Shown here: piece after piece, positions 36,075 through 47,168 of the stretch | How the letters are laid out: every line of letters begins with the position of its first letter | Numbering within the stretch: the stretch's first letter is position 1 | From: Cunninghamia lanceolata | Lineage: Eukaryota; Streptophyta; Pinopsida; Cupressales; Cupressaceae | DNA: 64,000 nt | Assembly: GCA_027924645.1 (NCBI GenBank) | Contig: BSBN01001252.1 | Location: forward strand, 795,501 to 859,500 | Direction: 5' to 3' | Notes under the pieces: generated by a model | The model's input: only the letters and a program-made list of their open reading frames with translations | What the model was told of the DNA's origin: nothing | The model's database searches: none | Made by a program: the position numbers and the translations under genes

Positions 36075-37045
36075 AATGTTAATTTCCAAACCCTAATATG
36101 AGAATTTGAAACCCTAAAATGTCATTTTAAAACTCTATTATGTGAATTTTCAAACCCTAATACATCATTTTGATACCCTAAAAGGTGAAAAGTGAAGCCC
36201 TAAACATCTACTTTAGAACCCTAAAATTTATATAATTTGAAACCCTAAATTGTGGATGTCAAGTTCCCTAAATTGTAAATTTGAAACTATAAAATGTGGA
36301 TGTCAAGGGTAGAAGAATGTTTTCCTCAATATTTTTAAATGAACTAAAGGTAGGTGAAGGATCAAGGAATGATCCCAACTTCATATAATATTGCACACCG
36401 TATGTTGATATGCAACTATATTAATCCATCTACTAGAATGGACCCAAAACTAAATGAGAATTAGCATAGGTCTACAAATGTCACCATTGCACTAGTTAAT
36501 ACATTGATGTTATCTAAATCATATTTAATTGTGAAACTAAAACAAGAGGAGAGAAAATTAAATGTTAATTTCCAAACCCTAATATGAGAATTTGAAACCC
36601 TAAAATGTCATTTTAAAACTCTATTACGTGAATTTTCAAACCCTAATACATCATTTTGATACCCTAAAAGGTGAAAAGTGAAGCCCTAAACATCTACTTT
36701 AGAACCCTAAAATTTATATTTGAAACCCTAAATTGTGGATGTCAAGTTCCCTAAATTGTAAATTTGAAACTATAAAATGTGGATGTCAAGGGTAGAAGAA
36801 TGTTTTCCTCAATATTTTTAAATGAACTAAGGGTAGGTGAAGGATCAAGGAATGATCCCAACTTCATATAAGATTGCACACTGTATGTTGATATGCAACT
36901 ATATTAATCCATCTACTAGAATGGACCCAAAACTAAATGAGAATTAGCATAGGTCTACAAATGTCACCATTGCACTAGTTAATACATTGATGTTATCTAA
37001 ATCATATTTAATTGTGAAACTAGAACAAGAGGAGAGAAAATTATT
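36075..37045. repeat. 486-bp tandem duplication rich in AAACCCTA
   Basis: Two nearly identical units (36075-36560 and 36561-about 37045) begin AATGTTAATTTCCAAACCC and end GAGGAGAGAAAATTA. The first half of each has a run of telomere-like AAACCCTA motifs spaced by about 20 bp. Very few differences are visible, so the duplication is recent compared with the surrounding decay. Confidence 0.9.
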
Positions 37046-37601
37046 TATTGAAGTAAAATATAGATGCAAATTTGTTATTCCAAGTTTAAAGTTGTAGTGA
37101 ATTTTTTTCAAACCATAGTGGACTATAAATTTATTTTTCATTTCTTACATGAAACTTATGGATAAGTTTACCACAACTGATAAAATGTACATTTAAATCC
37201 ATGCATAAAATCTTATGGCCATAGTGCATCAAACGTGTTGGATAAACACTATCCTCAAGGGAAGCAGGTAAAACAAGTATATAACTAGAACAACACAGGC
37301 TATAGAAAACACATCCTCATTGGTCCATCATTTAAATGTATCATGAAGGTATCAAGGATGGAAGGATCACATGTCACAAAAGATTATCCAAGCTTCTAGA
37401 TAGGTTGAATCAAAAAGGTATATATCACTATTTACATGCTCAAACCCTAATCAAGATATGATAGGAAAAGATAAACAAGGATGAATGCAAACCGTAGGTA
37501 AATCTATTTAAGAAAAAGATAAAAGTGAGAAATTAGATCTAAGAACTGTAATTAAAAAAAGGCCAAACCAGTACTATAAAATCCTAGGTGATGGAATGTC
37601 A

Positions 37602-38098
37602 AGTTCACTAATAAATATAAAGGAAATCCATTTGACTATTACTGGATACAATTTCAATACATGTAACAGTTGTGTTACACAAAATGAACCCCTAGTCAAT
37701 GATCATAGTGCCTTACACTTGAAGATGATTGGGGTCCATTAGAATTTATATCTTATAGTTTTGGTGAGTATCATGTGGATCTTAAAAGGCTTATGGTATT
37801 CCATTATTAAATACATATGACCAAATATCGTTCTATTTTAATATGGACCCTTAAATAATGTGATATTTCATAGAATGGAAAGAGTCTAGGAGTTTAATAT
37901 GGTTCATATGTACACTCAAGTGAAAACTATGGTTAGGTTCACAAATAAATGTAAAGGAATATCATTTAACTATTATTGGATACAATTTTGATATATCTAA
38001 CAATTAAGTGACACAAAATTAACCCCTAATCAATGATCATAATGTTTTACAAGAAGATGATTTGGGTCCATTAGACTTTATGTCTTATATTTTTGGTG
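37602..38098. repeat. Diverged direct repeat, about 335-bp period
   Basis: 37602-37765 and 37937-38098 align throughout (TGGATACAATTT, ACACAAAAT.AACCCCTA, TCAATGATCATA, GGGTCCATTAGA.TTTAT). Differences are common, so the duplication is older than the one at 36075. Confidence 0.8.
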
Positions 38099-38364
38099 AT
38101 AGCAACCTTACTGGCATATCAGACAGGAACTTCTAATAGCCAACAATGACAGATATCAAAGATAGGGTATAGTCTTATAGCCAACAATGACATAAATAAA
38201 AAATAGGGTATATAGTTTTATATGATTCCTCAATATTCCTCTTGATACATTTAGTGTACCCTAAGTTAATCATCAACATTGAAGCATCCTACATGCCTCC
38301 TCTTGATACATTTTCATCTTCAAACTTATCCCTTTTATCATTATTACATATACTAATTTGGTTT

Positions 38365-38640
38365 TTTAGGGTTTAGGTTTTAGGTTTTTAGGGTTTGTAG
38401 GACAACATGGTTTTAGGGTTTATAGTTTGGTTTTTTAGGGTTTATAGTTTACGTTTTTAGAGTTTGCAGTACAACATGGTCTCAGGGTTTATAATTTGGT
38501 TTTTTAGGGTTTATAGTTTAGGTTTTTAGGGTTTGTAGTACAACATGGTTTTAGGGTTTATAGTTTAAGTTTTTTAGGGTTTATAGTTTAAGTTTTTTAG
38601 GGTTTGCAGTAACATGGTTTTAGGGTTTGCAGTAACATAC
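38365..38640. repeat. TTTAGGG-containing 69-bp minisatellite
   Basis: Units bounded by ACAACATGGTTTTAGGGTTT recur at about 38402, 38471 and 38540. Each holds several TTTAGGG or TTTTAGGG motifs (plant telomere type) mixed with TTTATAGTTT. It is an interstitial telomere-like repeat, not a telomere. Confidence 0.85.
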
Positions 38641-38947
38641 AATCACAAAATTCTAATAACAAGTAAAACCCTTAAATAACAAATAAAACCCTAATTTTCA
38701 TTTTAACCCTACAATTAGGAAAAAAAACATTTAAAACAAGCTAAAGATAGGTAGAGAACCAACCTGGAAGAGCTCGAGGGTGACGAGGTGGCGGGAGGAG
38801 GTGAGAGGGAAAAAAAAACTCTGTTGTTTTCCTTGTCTGGTCTTTGGCAACGCGTACCCGTTTCTTGCTGTCCGCTATCGCTATCGGCCTCTGTGGGTGA
38901 AAATGAGCCCGCAGAGCTCTTTTTTTAAAATATATAATTTTTTGCAA

Positions 38948-39075
38948 ACAGGTACCCGTTTAGTAATGGGTACCCGTTTAGGCTCGGGTGCCCGTTACTA
39001 AACGGGTACCCGTTTAGGCTCGGGCGCTCGTTCCTAAACGGGTACCCGTTTCTTTGAAAACGGGTACCCGTTACT
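38948..39075. repeat. GGGTACCC palindrome array (seven units)
   Basis: Full units CGGGTACCCG or TGGGTACCCG alternate with degenerate GGGTGCCC and GGGCGCTC units, spaced about 16-22 bp, with TTTAGGCTCG linkers. Outlying units lie at 38852 (CGTACCCG) and 39131 (GGGTACCC). The flanks are GC-rich for this window. The same palindrome occurs at 23945-24015 upstream of the transposase-like gene. The minus-strand open frame through it (NGYPF repeats) is a by-product of the array. Confidence 0.8.
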
Positions 39076-39304
39076 GGCGGCATTTTTTTTGCCCGCGCGA
39101 CTTCCCCTATATGTGGATCGAGTTTCTTGCGGGTACCCATGATGCAAATCTCCATATCCAGGTTGTAAAACCATAGCTTGTGTCTAATACACATGTACAT
39201 TTAAGATTGCAATCAAGAGTCATAGCTTCAATGCATGTGATATTATTCAAAATTGAACTTATAATTTTTAAATATATAATTTATGAATTTAGATTATAAT
39301 TTTT

Positions 39305-40595
39305 AAATAAATTGTACCTCAACTGCACCAGCAAAGGCCCTCCCAATCCCACTAAGGTCAAAATCATGGAGAGATAATGATACACATGTAGATGGTGCAG
39401 TATTAGTGCCGAAAAGAAGCCTACTATACTCACCTCCCATAACATCATGTGCAGTAACCTCAACCTCAGGACCAACTAGAACATGCGGAGGGGCGGAGCC
39501 TGTAGGACCAACTGGAACATCCTGATGTCCCCCTAAACCCTGTAAACCCGACTCACCATGGCTCCTCCATCTACCAAAATATCACTCGAGATGTGAGGAT
39601 ATAGCATCAAGTGGGATCCCATACTGATCGCTGATGAACTGGTATGAATCTAATAAATCACTGGCTAGGCATCTAGTCATATTCCGCAAAGCACTCTCTC
39701 CACTAATCTGTGCTACATCCTTTGGTGATGGTATATCAGCATGAATGTAACAATCTGAATAGCTGGTCGATGTGGCCTCAGTGGATGGAATGTCAATCCT
39801 CGGGCGTAACAAATACCTGCCAACACGATTAGATGACAACTGATCAACCTCAGTGGAAATAGTCACCATGCTCTCAAAAAACATGTGTCTCGAGGGGGTC
39901 AATGCTGGTTGGGCAACATTTTCTAGTTCCACATGTTTTGGAAGAACCAAAAGATTTGGGCCAACTAAGGACCTCTTGTTCTGAAGAGGTGGTGCATCTG
40001 CTCTTCTATACTCAGGTCTCTTTGCAAACCTCCCTTTCCCCTGACCAACATGTTTAGGAAAAGATGTATAATTGCCAGATAAATCTAAATGGAACTCTGC
40101 ATATAATTGTTTGCAAAAATACAATGGCAACTCATGATCATTGTTTGGCCATTTGTGATGAGCTGCCAAAAACCTAGGATAAATGAAAGGACCGACAACT
40201 GCATCCACACACTTGGTGGGAGAATAGCCTCTCAATCTCTCTTTTCCCCTATAAGAAGGGAACATGCTGAGAACATTATCTATTGAAACCAGCCTAGAAA
40301 TAGATAACCATTTCTCCTGGCCAACAACACTCTGAGAAAGTGATGCATAGAACTTGTCAACACTAATGTCATCATAGGGATTGTATGATCGAACAACTTG
40401 GATCATACGTGTGATCTCATCCCTAATCCTAACCAACCTGTCTCTACCTGACATGTTTGGTGTATTGTGAATAGAACTATTCAGTTCATCCAAAGCTCTT
40501 TGAAACCTCTGAATGGTCTCAGCATATAATGTAGAATTATCACTATCGCCAGGTTGACCTGACTGATGTGATTGATGTGATGATTGGTCATCCAT
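39305..40595 (-). pseudogene. Companion protein gene 2 (unknown family)
   Basis: Starts MDDQSSHQSHQSGQ (40595), like the MDDQSLDEF start of gene 1. The core (ELPLYFCKQLYAEFHLDL, then KHVGQGKGRFAKRPEYRRAD) aligns with gene 1 (EVPLYFLRKLWVEFQLG, then GVGRGMPQHRPGARVD), so the two are paralogues. A TGA at 39582 interrupts the frame after SSHLE; the same frame then continues YFGRWRSHGESGLQGLGGHQ to about 39318, where GAG|GTACAA could be a donor. TGA may come from CGA. Downstream exons are not resolved because the GGGTACCC array follows. The family is not recognised. No catalytic motif is evident, and the N-terminus is Ser/Gln/His-rich. Confidence 0.6.
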
Positions 40596-41480
40596 GTGGA
40601 CCTAAATTTATCTACAGTATGATAATTAAATTTTCTGTCAAACATATTGTATGTCATAGTGTAAATAAACCTGCATATAAATTTTCCAACTACTACATAC
40701 ATATTTAAAAAATCCATGATATAAATGCACATGTGCTTCTCAAATAAACCTACACCTTAGATGCTTGCAAATGCATAAATAATAGGCCTATCAACCAAAT
40801 ATGAATCAACCATAAAACACAGAACTAGGAATGCATAGAAAATCCAAATTTAAAGTCACATGTAGCATGTAGCATATTGACATGATAGCCATATAGGAAT
40901 TTATATAAATCAGATTTTATCATAATTCATATAAATCAGATTTTATCCTAAAGTAGTTGGAGTCATAAGAAGGTATATTTCCAATCTAGAAAAAAAGCAT
41001 TCGATAATCTAGAAAAGGCAGACTCTATTTAACATTCTAGAGTATTATATATGTATATATATCTAGTGTATGTTGTTTCCTTCTTTAACCTTGTTATTCC
41101 CTAGCATTTGATGGGCAAATTTGAATGGATAACCTTACAAGGGATAAAAGTGCATGTCCTACATTGCTGTAGCACTTGATTTGACCTGTTTTATGTGTGA
41201 ACTGACTCCCACCCATCAGCCATCAGCCACTTGCTACTTCTGATCACCACAACCTTTCCAATAACTTATGCACAAATTCTTTCTTGAATGGTTTCAAATT
41301 GTGATTAATTTTCCATCACCACAACCTTGATAAAAACTTATGCACAAAATTCAATAAAGAAGAATTTATGCACAAATTCTATCTGGAATGATTTCAAATT
41401 TTGATATATTTTTTTAGCTTATATTGTGTGGATGAAATTTGATGTTCCTTGTAGTTTCCTATTTCGTCATGGTATAGGGT

Positions 41481-41748
41481 CAGGGCTTAAATTTGACAGT
41501 CAACCTTGCCTGTCAAGCAATTTTTTTATGACAGTTATCTATTCAATGGTGCCTTTAAAATACTATGACCTATCTTAGTAGAAGTAGATTATGTAAAAAA
41601 TAGATATATATCAGCATAATCCTATGTAAATTTTGATAGTTTGTCCAAAATCTTTCCTTTCATATGATACAATCTTTGTAAAATTTTGATTGTAGTTTAC
41701 AGCAAAAATGGCTAAATACAGCTATATAACTATCAAATTTAAGCCTTG
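41481..41748. mobile_element. hAT-type MITE, intact ends
   Basis: Terminal inverted repeats CAGGGCTTAAATTTGA and TCAAATTTAAGCCTTG (one mismatch) flank a 268-bp AT-rich body. An 8-bp target duplication TATAGGGT is exact (41473-41480 and 41749-41756). The neighbouring array unit shows the empty site GGTATAGGGTAGGTGTG at about 42317. The CAGGG-type ends and the 8-bp duplication fit the hAT superfamily. It is non-autonomous, with no reading frame. Confidence 0.88.
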
Positions 41749-42654
41749 TATAGGGTAGGTGTGGCTCTATTAACTCCCTCATATCCATTTAGATTCATAG
41801 ATGTATTGATGGATATGAGGGAGGATGCTGGCAAAGGTTGTGGAATTTGGCTTTACACTAGCCAATTGCATTTGCTTTAAAATTTCTAAAATAGGCTTAC
41901 ATAGATCTAGTGTATGTTGTTTCCTTCTTTAACCATGTTATTCCCTAGCATTTGATGGGCAAATTTGAATGGATAACCTTACAAGGGATAAAAGTGCATG
42001 TCTTGCATTGCTGTAGCACTTGATTTGACCTGTTTTATGTGTGAACTGATTCCCACCCAACAGCCATCAACCACTTGCTACTTCTAATCACCACAACCTT
42101 TCCAATAACTTATGCACAAATTCTTTCTTGAATGGTTTCAAATTGTGATTAATTTTCCATCACCACAACTTTGATAAAAACTTATGTACAAAATTCAATA
42201 AAGAAGAATTTATGCACAAATTCTCTCTGGAATGATTTCAAATTCTGATATATATTTTTAGCTTATATTGTGTGGATGAAATTTGATGTTCCTTGTAGTT
42301 TCCTATTTTGTCACGGTATAGGGTAGGTGTGACTCTGTTAACTCCCTCATATCCATTCAGATTCATAGATGTATTGATGGATATGAGGGAGGATGCTGGC
42401 AAAGGTTGTGGAATTTGGCTTTACACCAGCCAATTGCATTTACTTTAAAATTTCTAAAATAGGCTTACATAGATCTAGTGTATGTTGATTCCTTCTTTAA
42501 CCATGTTATTCCCTATCATTTGATGGGAAAATTTGAATGGATAACCTTACAAGGGATAAAAGTGCATGTCTTGCATTGTTGTAGCACTTGATTTGACTTG
42601 TTTTATGTGTGAACAGACTCCCACCCAGCAGCCATCAGCCACTTGATTTAACCT

Positions 42655-42866
42655 GTTTTTAGTTGTATTTAGGCATTTTTACTATAAAATACACTCAAAA
42701 TTTTAAAAAGACTGTATCATATGAAAGGAGAGATTTTGGACAAATTGTCAAAATTTATATGGGATTATGTTGATATATATATTTGGTTATTTATATAATC
42801 TATTTATACTAAGGTATGTCCTAGTATTTTAAATGCAATATTGAATAGATAACTGTCATAGTATTT
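42655..42866. mobile_element. Truncated inverted copy of the MITE
   Basis: The reverse complement of this block follows the MITE at 41481 (GACAGTTATCTATTCAAT, then TTTTAAA.TACTA, then ACAATTTGTCCAAAATCTC.CCTTTCATATGATACA). One end, at GGCTTAAATACTATG, is rearranged and the other is missing. It joins two array units, so it may mark the deletion that shortened them. Confidence 0.7.
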
Positions 42867-43248
42867 AAGCCATGTTCCCTAGCATTTGATGGGCAAATTT
42901 GAATGGATAACCTTACAAGGGATAAAAGTGCATGTCCTGCATTGCTGTAGCACTTGATTTGACCTGTTTTATGTGTGAATTGACTCCCACCCAACAACCA
43001 TCAGCCACTTGCTACTTCTGATCGTGCCATAACCTTTCCAATAACTTATGCACAAATTCTTTCTTGAATGGTTTCAAATTGTGATTAATTTTCCATCACC
43101 ACAACCTTGATAAAAACTTATGCACAAAATTCAATAAAGAAGAATTTATGCACAAATTCTCTCTAGAATGATTTCAAATTTTGATATATTTTTTTAGCTT
43201 ATATTGTGTGGATGAAATTTTACAAACCCATTTTACTTGCACATACAA

Positions 43249-43534
43249 TCATATAAGGTGCAAGTTTATTTCAAACACTGAACTATACATTGTGCCATAC
43301 AAAATGTTTGACAGAAAATGCCAAGGTGAAGATCTACATACATCGTGCCATACAAAATGTTTGATAGAAAATGCATGCCAAGGTGAAGATGGCATACCTG
43401 GTTCATGGTGACCAGACTGTTGCAAAAGGTGGCGGGGACGTCCTTTGTGCGAAAAGCTTTCAAACCCTAGGTCACTCGCTATCAGAAAACGACCACCATG
43501 AAATGTGGCAATGTCATTTTTTTTTAATAGCATG
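43249..43534. other. Short duplication beside palindrome cluster
   Basis: GTGCCATACAAAATGTTTGA.AGAAAATG...CCAAGGTGAAGAT occurs twice (43293 and 43346). Its reverse complement resembles the start of the upstream region of companion gene 2 (40627, ATTTTCTGTCAAACAT.TTGTATG). The minus-strand open frame of 113 codons through 43249-43590 runs into the palindrome and is not a recognised protein. Confidence 0.5.
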
Positions 43535-43661
43535 ATTTCGGGCGAAACAATCTCACCCCCAGATTGACTTGCCCGAAAATAACTTGCCACATATGTGCCA
43601 CATAGTGGCTACATGTATTCGGGAGAAACAATCTCGCCCCTAGATTGACTCGCCTGAAAAT
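43535..43661. repeat. Two TTCGGGCGA-class palindromes
   Basis: 43535-43580 starts ATTTCGGGCGAAACAATC and ends GATTGACTTGCCCGAAAAT; 43617-43661 starts ATTCGGGAGAAACAATC and ends GATTGACTCGCCTGAAAAT. Both are imperfect palindromes centred on a CCCC run. Between them lies GCCACATAGTGGCTACATG. The palindrome at 7532 and its flank (GTGGCTACCATG...GCCACATAG) are built the same way. Confidence 0.7.
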
Positions 43662-43749
43662 GACTCGCTCTAAATTGTTTTGTTGGCCCAAAGTGTAACA
43701 CAACTTTGTGCTTTTACCTTAGATTTTTATAATTTTAGCACATGACAAA

Positions 43750-46400
43750 AACATAGGGGAAGGAAAAGAATAACGTCAAGCTAGAAAATGACTAAGAGGG
43801 CCCATTGAAGGAGTTTTTAGATCAATTATCAATGATGGGCAAGGATAGCCCAAAGCACAAAGAGGACACATGGCTTAGAAGATTTTGTAATTTTGGAGCA
43901 AATAAAATATATAGCTAATAGCTCAAATGAACTTCCAAATTGAAGAGAAGACACTAATATCTCTACCAACACAATCCCTTATAACTCCACCACCCCTAGC
44001 GGAACCAAGGTTTCCTTTGGAAGCCCCGTCAAAGTTCAATTTACACCACATTTTCATGGGGCACTTCTAACAAGAATATTCATGAAGAGAATCCTTATGG
44101 AAGGAGAGACCAAGCTTGACATCTAAATACCACCCCTCCATAGCCCTAGACTCAACAAGGGATACAAGAACATGATCAGAAGAAGAGGCCTTGTCTCTAT
44201 AAGCTAATAAGAAGTTCTCTTTAATGGCCAAAGATGAAGAAAGGGCCACATGGACCACAAAAGACTTCATGCTCATGAACACTATAATTTTTCTTTAGCC
44301 ACAAACCCTAGACAACATGAGGAAGAACAAGAGACTACAGTAGTTTAAGGGAAGGGTTCATAAATAAGGAAGACCAGTGAACCAAAAGGTTAGGAATGGA
44401 AGAGGGGAAGACCCATGCCAAGCTAAAAAGTGAAAGGATATGCCCCAAAACAAGCCAAGAGAAGGAGCACACAACAAAAAGATGAAATATTGACTCCACT
44501 ACTACTTCATAAAGAACACTAGTTGGTAAGATGAAAACCCCTTTTGACAAGGTTATCCACAAAGAAAATTTTATTTTGGGTACCTAGCCAAAGAAAGAAA
44601 TTAACTTTAGGGGTTAAAGACTTAAGCCAAAGCCTAGCCCAAAAAGGGGAGCCTTTGAAAGAGGGAGAACATAGGAATACCCCAAGGAAATAGAATAGAT
44701 ACTAGTTGAAGAACTAGATTAGATTAAAACATCCCCTTTCAGAGCTTGAGGGACATGGATACCCATCAAAAGATCCCATAGTCTATACAACAAAGAAGAG
44801 ATCTTCCACGAGCAGTTGGGAAAGGAGAAAACTTTCCATCTTCTAGTAGAACCATTCAATTCCAAATAATCTCCAAGCAAGGGGCTAAAACCCCCTTTTA
44901 AAAGATCCCAGATAGGATTAGTCTACTCCAAAGAGGCTAAAGGACAACCAACCAACTAAGTGTCCTCCCAAAATTGAACCAAAGTACCAATACCTAATTT
45001 CCATTTGAAACATTTCCTAAGAAATACATTGCTTTTAGAAAGGCATTTCCATAAGCTTGAAGCTTGAGAGAAATCTTCATTAGATAGGAAGGAACTCAAA
45101 TTGTTGTTCTAGGTATTTGGCCCTGATGATCGCTATCCAAACTTTGGCCTCCTTGAGTAGCTATTATCCCACTTTCATAATAAGGGCAAAGTTGAATAAT
45201 TTAAGGCTTCTTATCCCAAGGCCTCTAGAATCCCTGGGGAGGCAAGATTGATCCCTAGAAACAAGAGGGAAGCACCTATGATCCTCCATACCAGACCATA
45301 AGAAATGCTTTTGGATCTTCTCCAACTTCTCAATAATTTTTGAAGGGAACTTGAAAATAGACATAAAGTAAAATGGCATGTTTTGTAGCATAGATTTAAT
45401 GAGCTGAAATTTACCTACTTGAGAGAGTAAGTAGCCTTTCCATCTAGCTAATTTTATTTGAAACATACCAATCAAATTAGACCAAAATGTCTTAGGGATA
45501 ACATCTAAAAATAAGGGTAGTCCCAATTAAGAAGCAAGAAGATCTTGTCTTTGACACTCCATAATACCAATGATCCTATTTTGATAGTAGTGGGAGTATT
45601 CACAAATAAGAGGTAGGTCCTGACTAAAATAACTTTTTAACCCAAAGTTATCTCAAAATTTAGAAGCAACTATTTTATTTCTCTAGCTTCCACCACAAAG
45701 GCCTCTCCAACAATAATAGTATCATTGAAAAATTATTGGTGTGTAACTAGATGAATCAAAGAGGAGCGGTGAAAGACTTTTAGATTACTTGATGCAACAA
45801 CAATGCTGAAACTACACCCAAATTTGCTTTAGCAAAAAGAATACAAAGTAAAGGAGAAATAGGGCCTCCTTGTCTAAGACCACAATTGCATCTGAATAAT
45901 CCTAAGGGAAGACAATTTATAATCACACAAAAATAGGTGAGGAGATACAATTCTTTATTTTTTCCATAGAGTGTAAAGTCTCATGGATAGTGAGGATGGA
46001 GTGTAAAATTTGTCTACCTATAATGAAGTCACTCTACTGTGGGTAGATCAAATTGGGAAGCATGCTTTACAATCTAAGAGTAAGAATTTTAGAAAAAATC
46101 TATTAAGGGAGTTACACAGGTTGATAGGATAAAAATCTAAAAAATGATTGGCCCTTTTCTTCTTGGGGATGATGATCAAAAAAGAGTTGTTTAGTTCCTT
46201 CAAAACATTAGTAGAGGAGAAGAACTCATTCACAACTGCCACAATGTCCTTAGAGACATGCTCCTAGAAGACCTATAAAAATAACCATGGGAACCCATCT
46301 AGCCTTGGAGCCTTTTTGCCATCAAAGGAGAAAACAAAAAATCTCACTTCCTCCTTAGAGACTTAGGTCATTATAGACTCATTGTCTTCAGTGGAAACTA
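43750..46400 (-). pseudogene. L1-type LINE, reverse transcriptase to RNase H
   Basis: Read on the minus strand: 46242-46048 has the RT start (NNSFLIIIPKKKRANHFLDF, YPINLCN; usual LIPKK...DFRPISLCN). 45900-45840 has GLRQGGPISPLLC. Near 45715 the catalytic box reads FFNDTIIVGEA, where FADDT is expected, so an active-site residue is lost. 45526-45164 has LARWKGYLLSQVGKFQLIKS and FLWSGMED with GLGIRSLKLFNFALIMK, the RT C-terminal domain. 44562-44335 has ESIFHLFVVCSFS (zf-RVT). About 44050-43950 reads KLNFDGASKGNLGSARGGG (RNase H start). Many stops and frame changes make it inactive. The 5' end and ORF1 are missing or unrecognisable. Confidence 0.8.
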
Positions 46401-46969
46401 AGGGATGGCTAAGATGTAGCGAATTAGCCTCACTGCTTGGGTCAACTTGCTTGTCATAAGTGAGTAGCTCTTTGAAGAAGATAGCAGCCAAGTGTCACAT
46501 CCCCATAAGAACCTACTCTAAGACTCCATAGTCCCAATATAATTTAGACTGGGGGTGGGAAGTTGAAACTTAATATTTAACTCTATGTATGTGTGTGTAT
46601 GGGTATGTGTATGAATTCTTATGGTGATAAATATGGAATGTAAATCAATAAATATGGAATGTAAATCTAGTTATGTTTCTCACTAATTTCTATATATATT
46701 TGATTATATTATCAACTAACATGGACTAACCCACTTGTGATTGGTGCGAAGACTAAGATACACAGTGTTTCACTGCAGTTGTATGCTCTCTCACAAAAGC
46801 TCTCAATTAATAATCCTTTCCTTGTAAAATTGTAAACATGTATCATTTCTGCTGCAAACCTGTTTATGTGTTCTTGATAATTAATTTATAAAAACTCCAA
46901 ATACGAATGGCCACATGTTCTCCAATAGCTGGAACTCCTTGCTGCTCTGACATTCTTTTCCTCATCTTT
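46401..46969. other. Unassigned sequence
   Basis: No gene is supported. TGTCACATCCCCATAAG near 46494 resembles an LTR start of the gypsy type, but no partner was found. A short direct repeat (ATATGGAATGTAAATC) lies at about 46631 and 46652. Confidence 0.35.
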
Positions 46970-47168
46970 ATTGTCACTTTTACCTGGAGTGGTGCTCCTC
47001 CATTATTGACACAATTGTTATAAAGCTATTGTACATTTACAATTACCGCTCCTAGAATTTTAAGGTTCATACCAGAAAACAGTTCTCTGCAATGGAGAAA
47101 ATCCTAAGCCTTACTGCAAAAGAAGAATAGTCAGGAAGAAGAAGAAGAAAAAGACATACGAGGCGGGG
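46970..47168 (+). repeat. Inverted-repeat arm (partner at 59530-59726)
   Basis: This 200-bp block is the reverse complement of 59530-59726 with only scattered differences: ACTTTTACCTGGAGTGGTGC, CAATTGTTATAA, TCTAGAATTTTAAGGTTCAT and AAGACATACGAGGCGGGG recur in reverse. It may be a dispersed repeat or a piece of a duplicated gene. A minus-strand open frame (47303-47067) crosses it but has no known motif. Confidence 0.8.

Larger units (their letters stand above)
41061..43210. repeat. Complex direct-repeat array (tail units)
   Basis: Four copies, full or partial, of a unit with ATCTAGTGTATGTTG, TTTGATGGG.AAATTTGAAT, AAGGGATAAAAGTGCATGTC, TGTAGCACTTGATTTGAC, TTTCAAATTGTGATTAATTT and AGCTTATATTGTGTGGATGA. 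Starts are at about 41061, 41905 and 42473, with a truncated fourth from 42869. Spacing differs (844, 568, about 360) because of internal deletions and an inserted MITE. It shares its last phrases with the repeats at 28290-28640. Confidence 0.85.

Noticed and set aside
38365..38640. A true telomere or chromosome end
   Set aside because: TTTAGGG motifs are interspersed with other sequence in a 69-bp unit and flanked by ordinary DNA on both sides.
38948..39075. CRISPR-like array
   Set aside because: Units are short palindromes with non-unique linkers and the genome is eukaryotic.
38780..39200. Frames through the GGGTACCC array (for example NGYPF repeats)
   Set aside because: Products of the short palindromic repeat; no independent sign of a protein.
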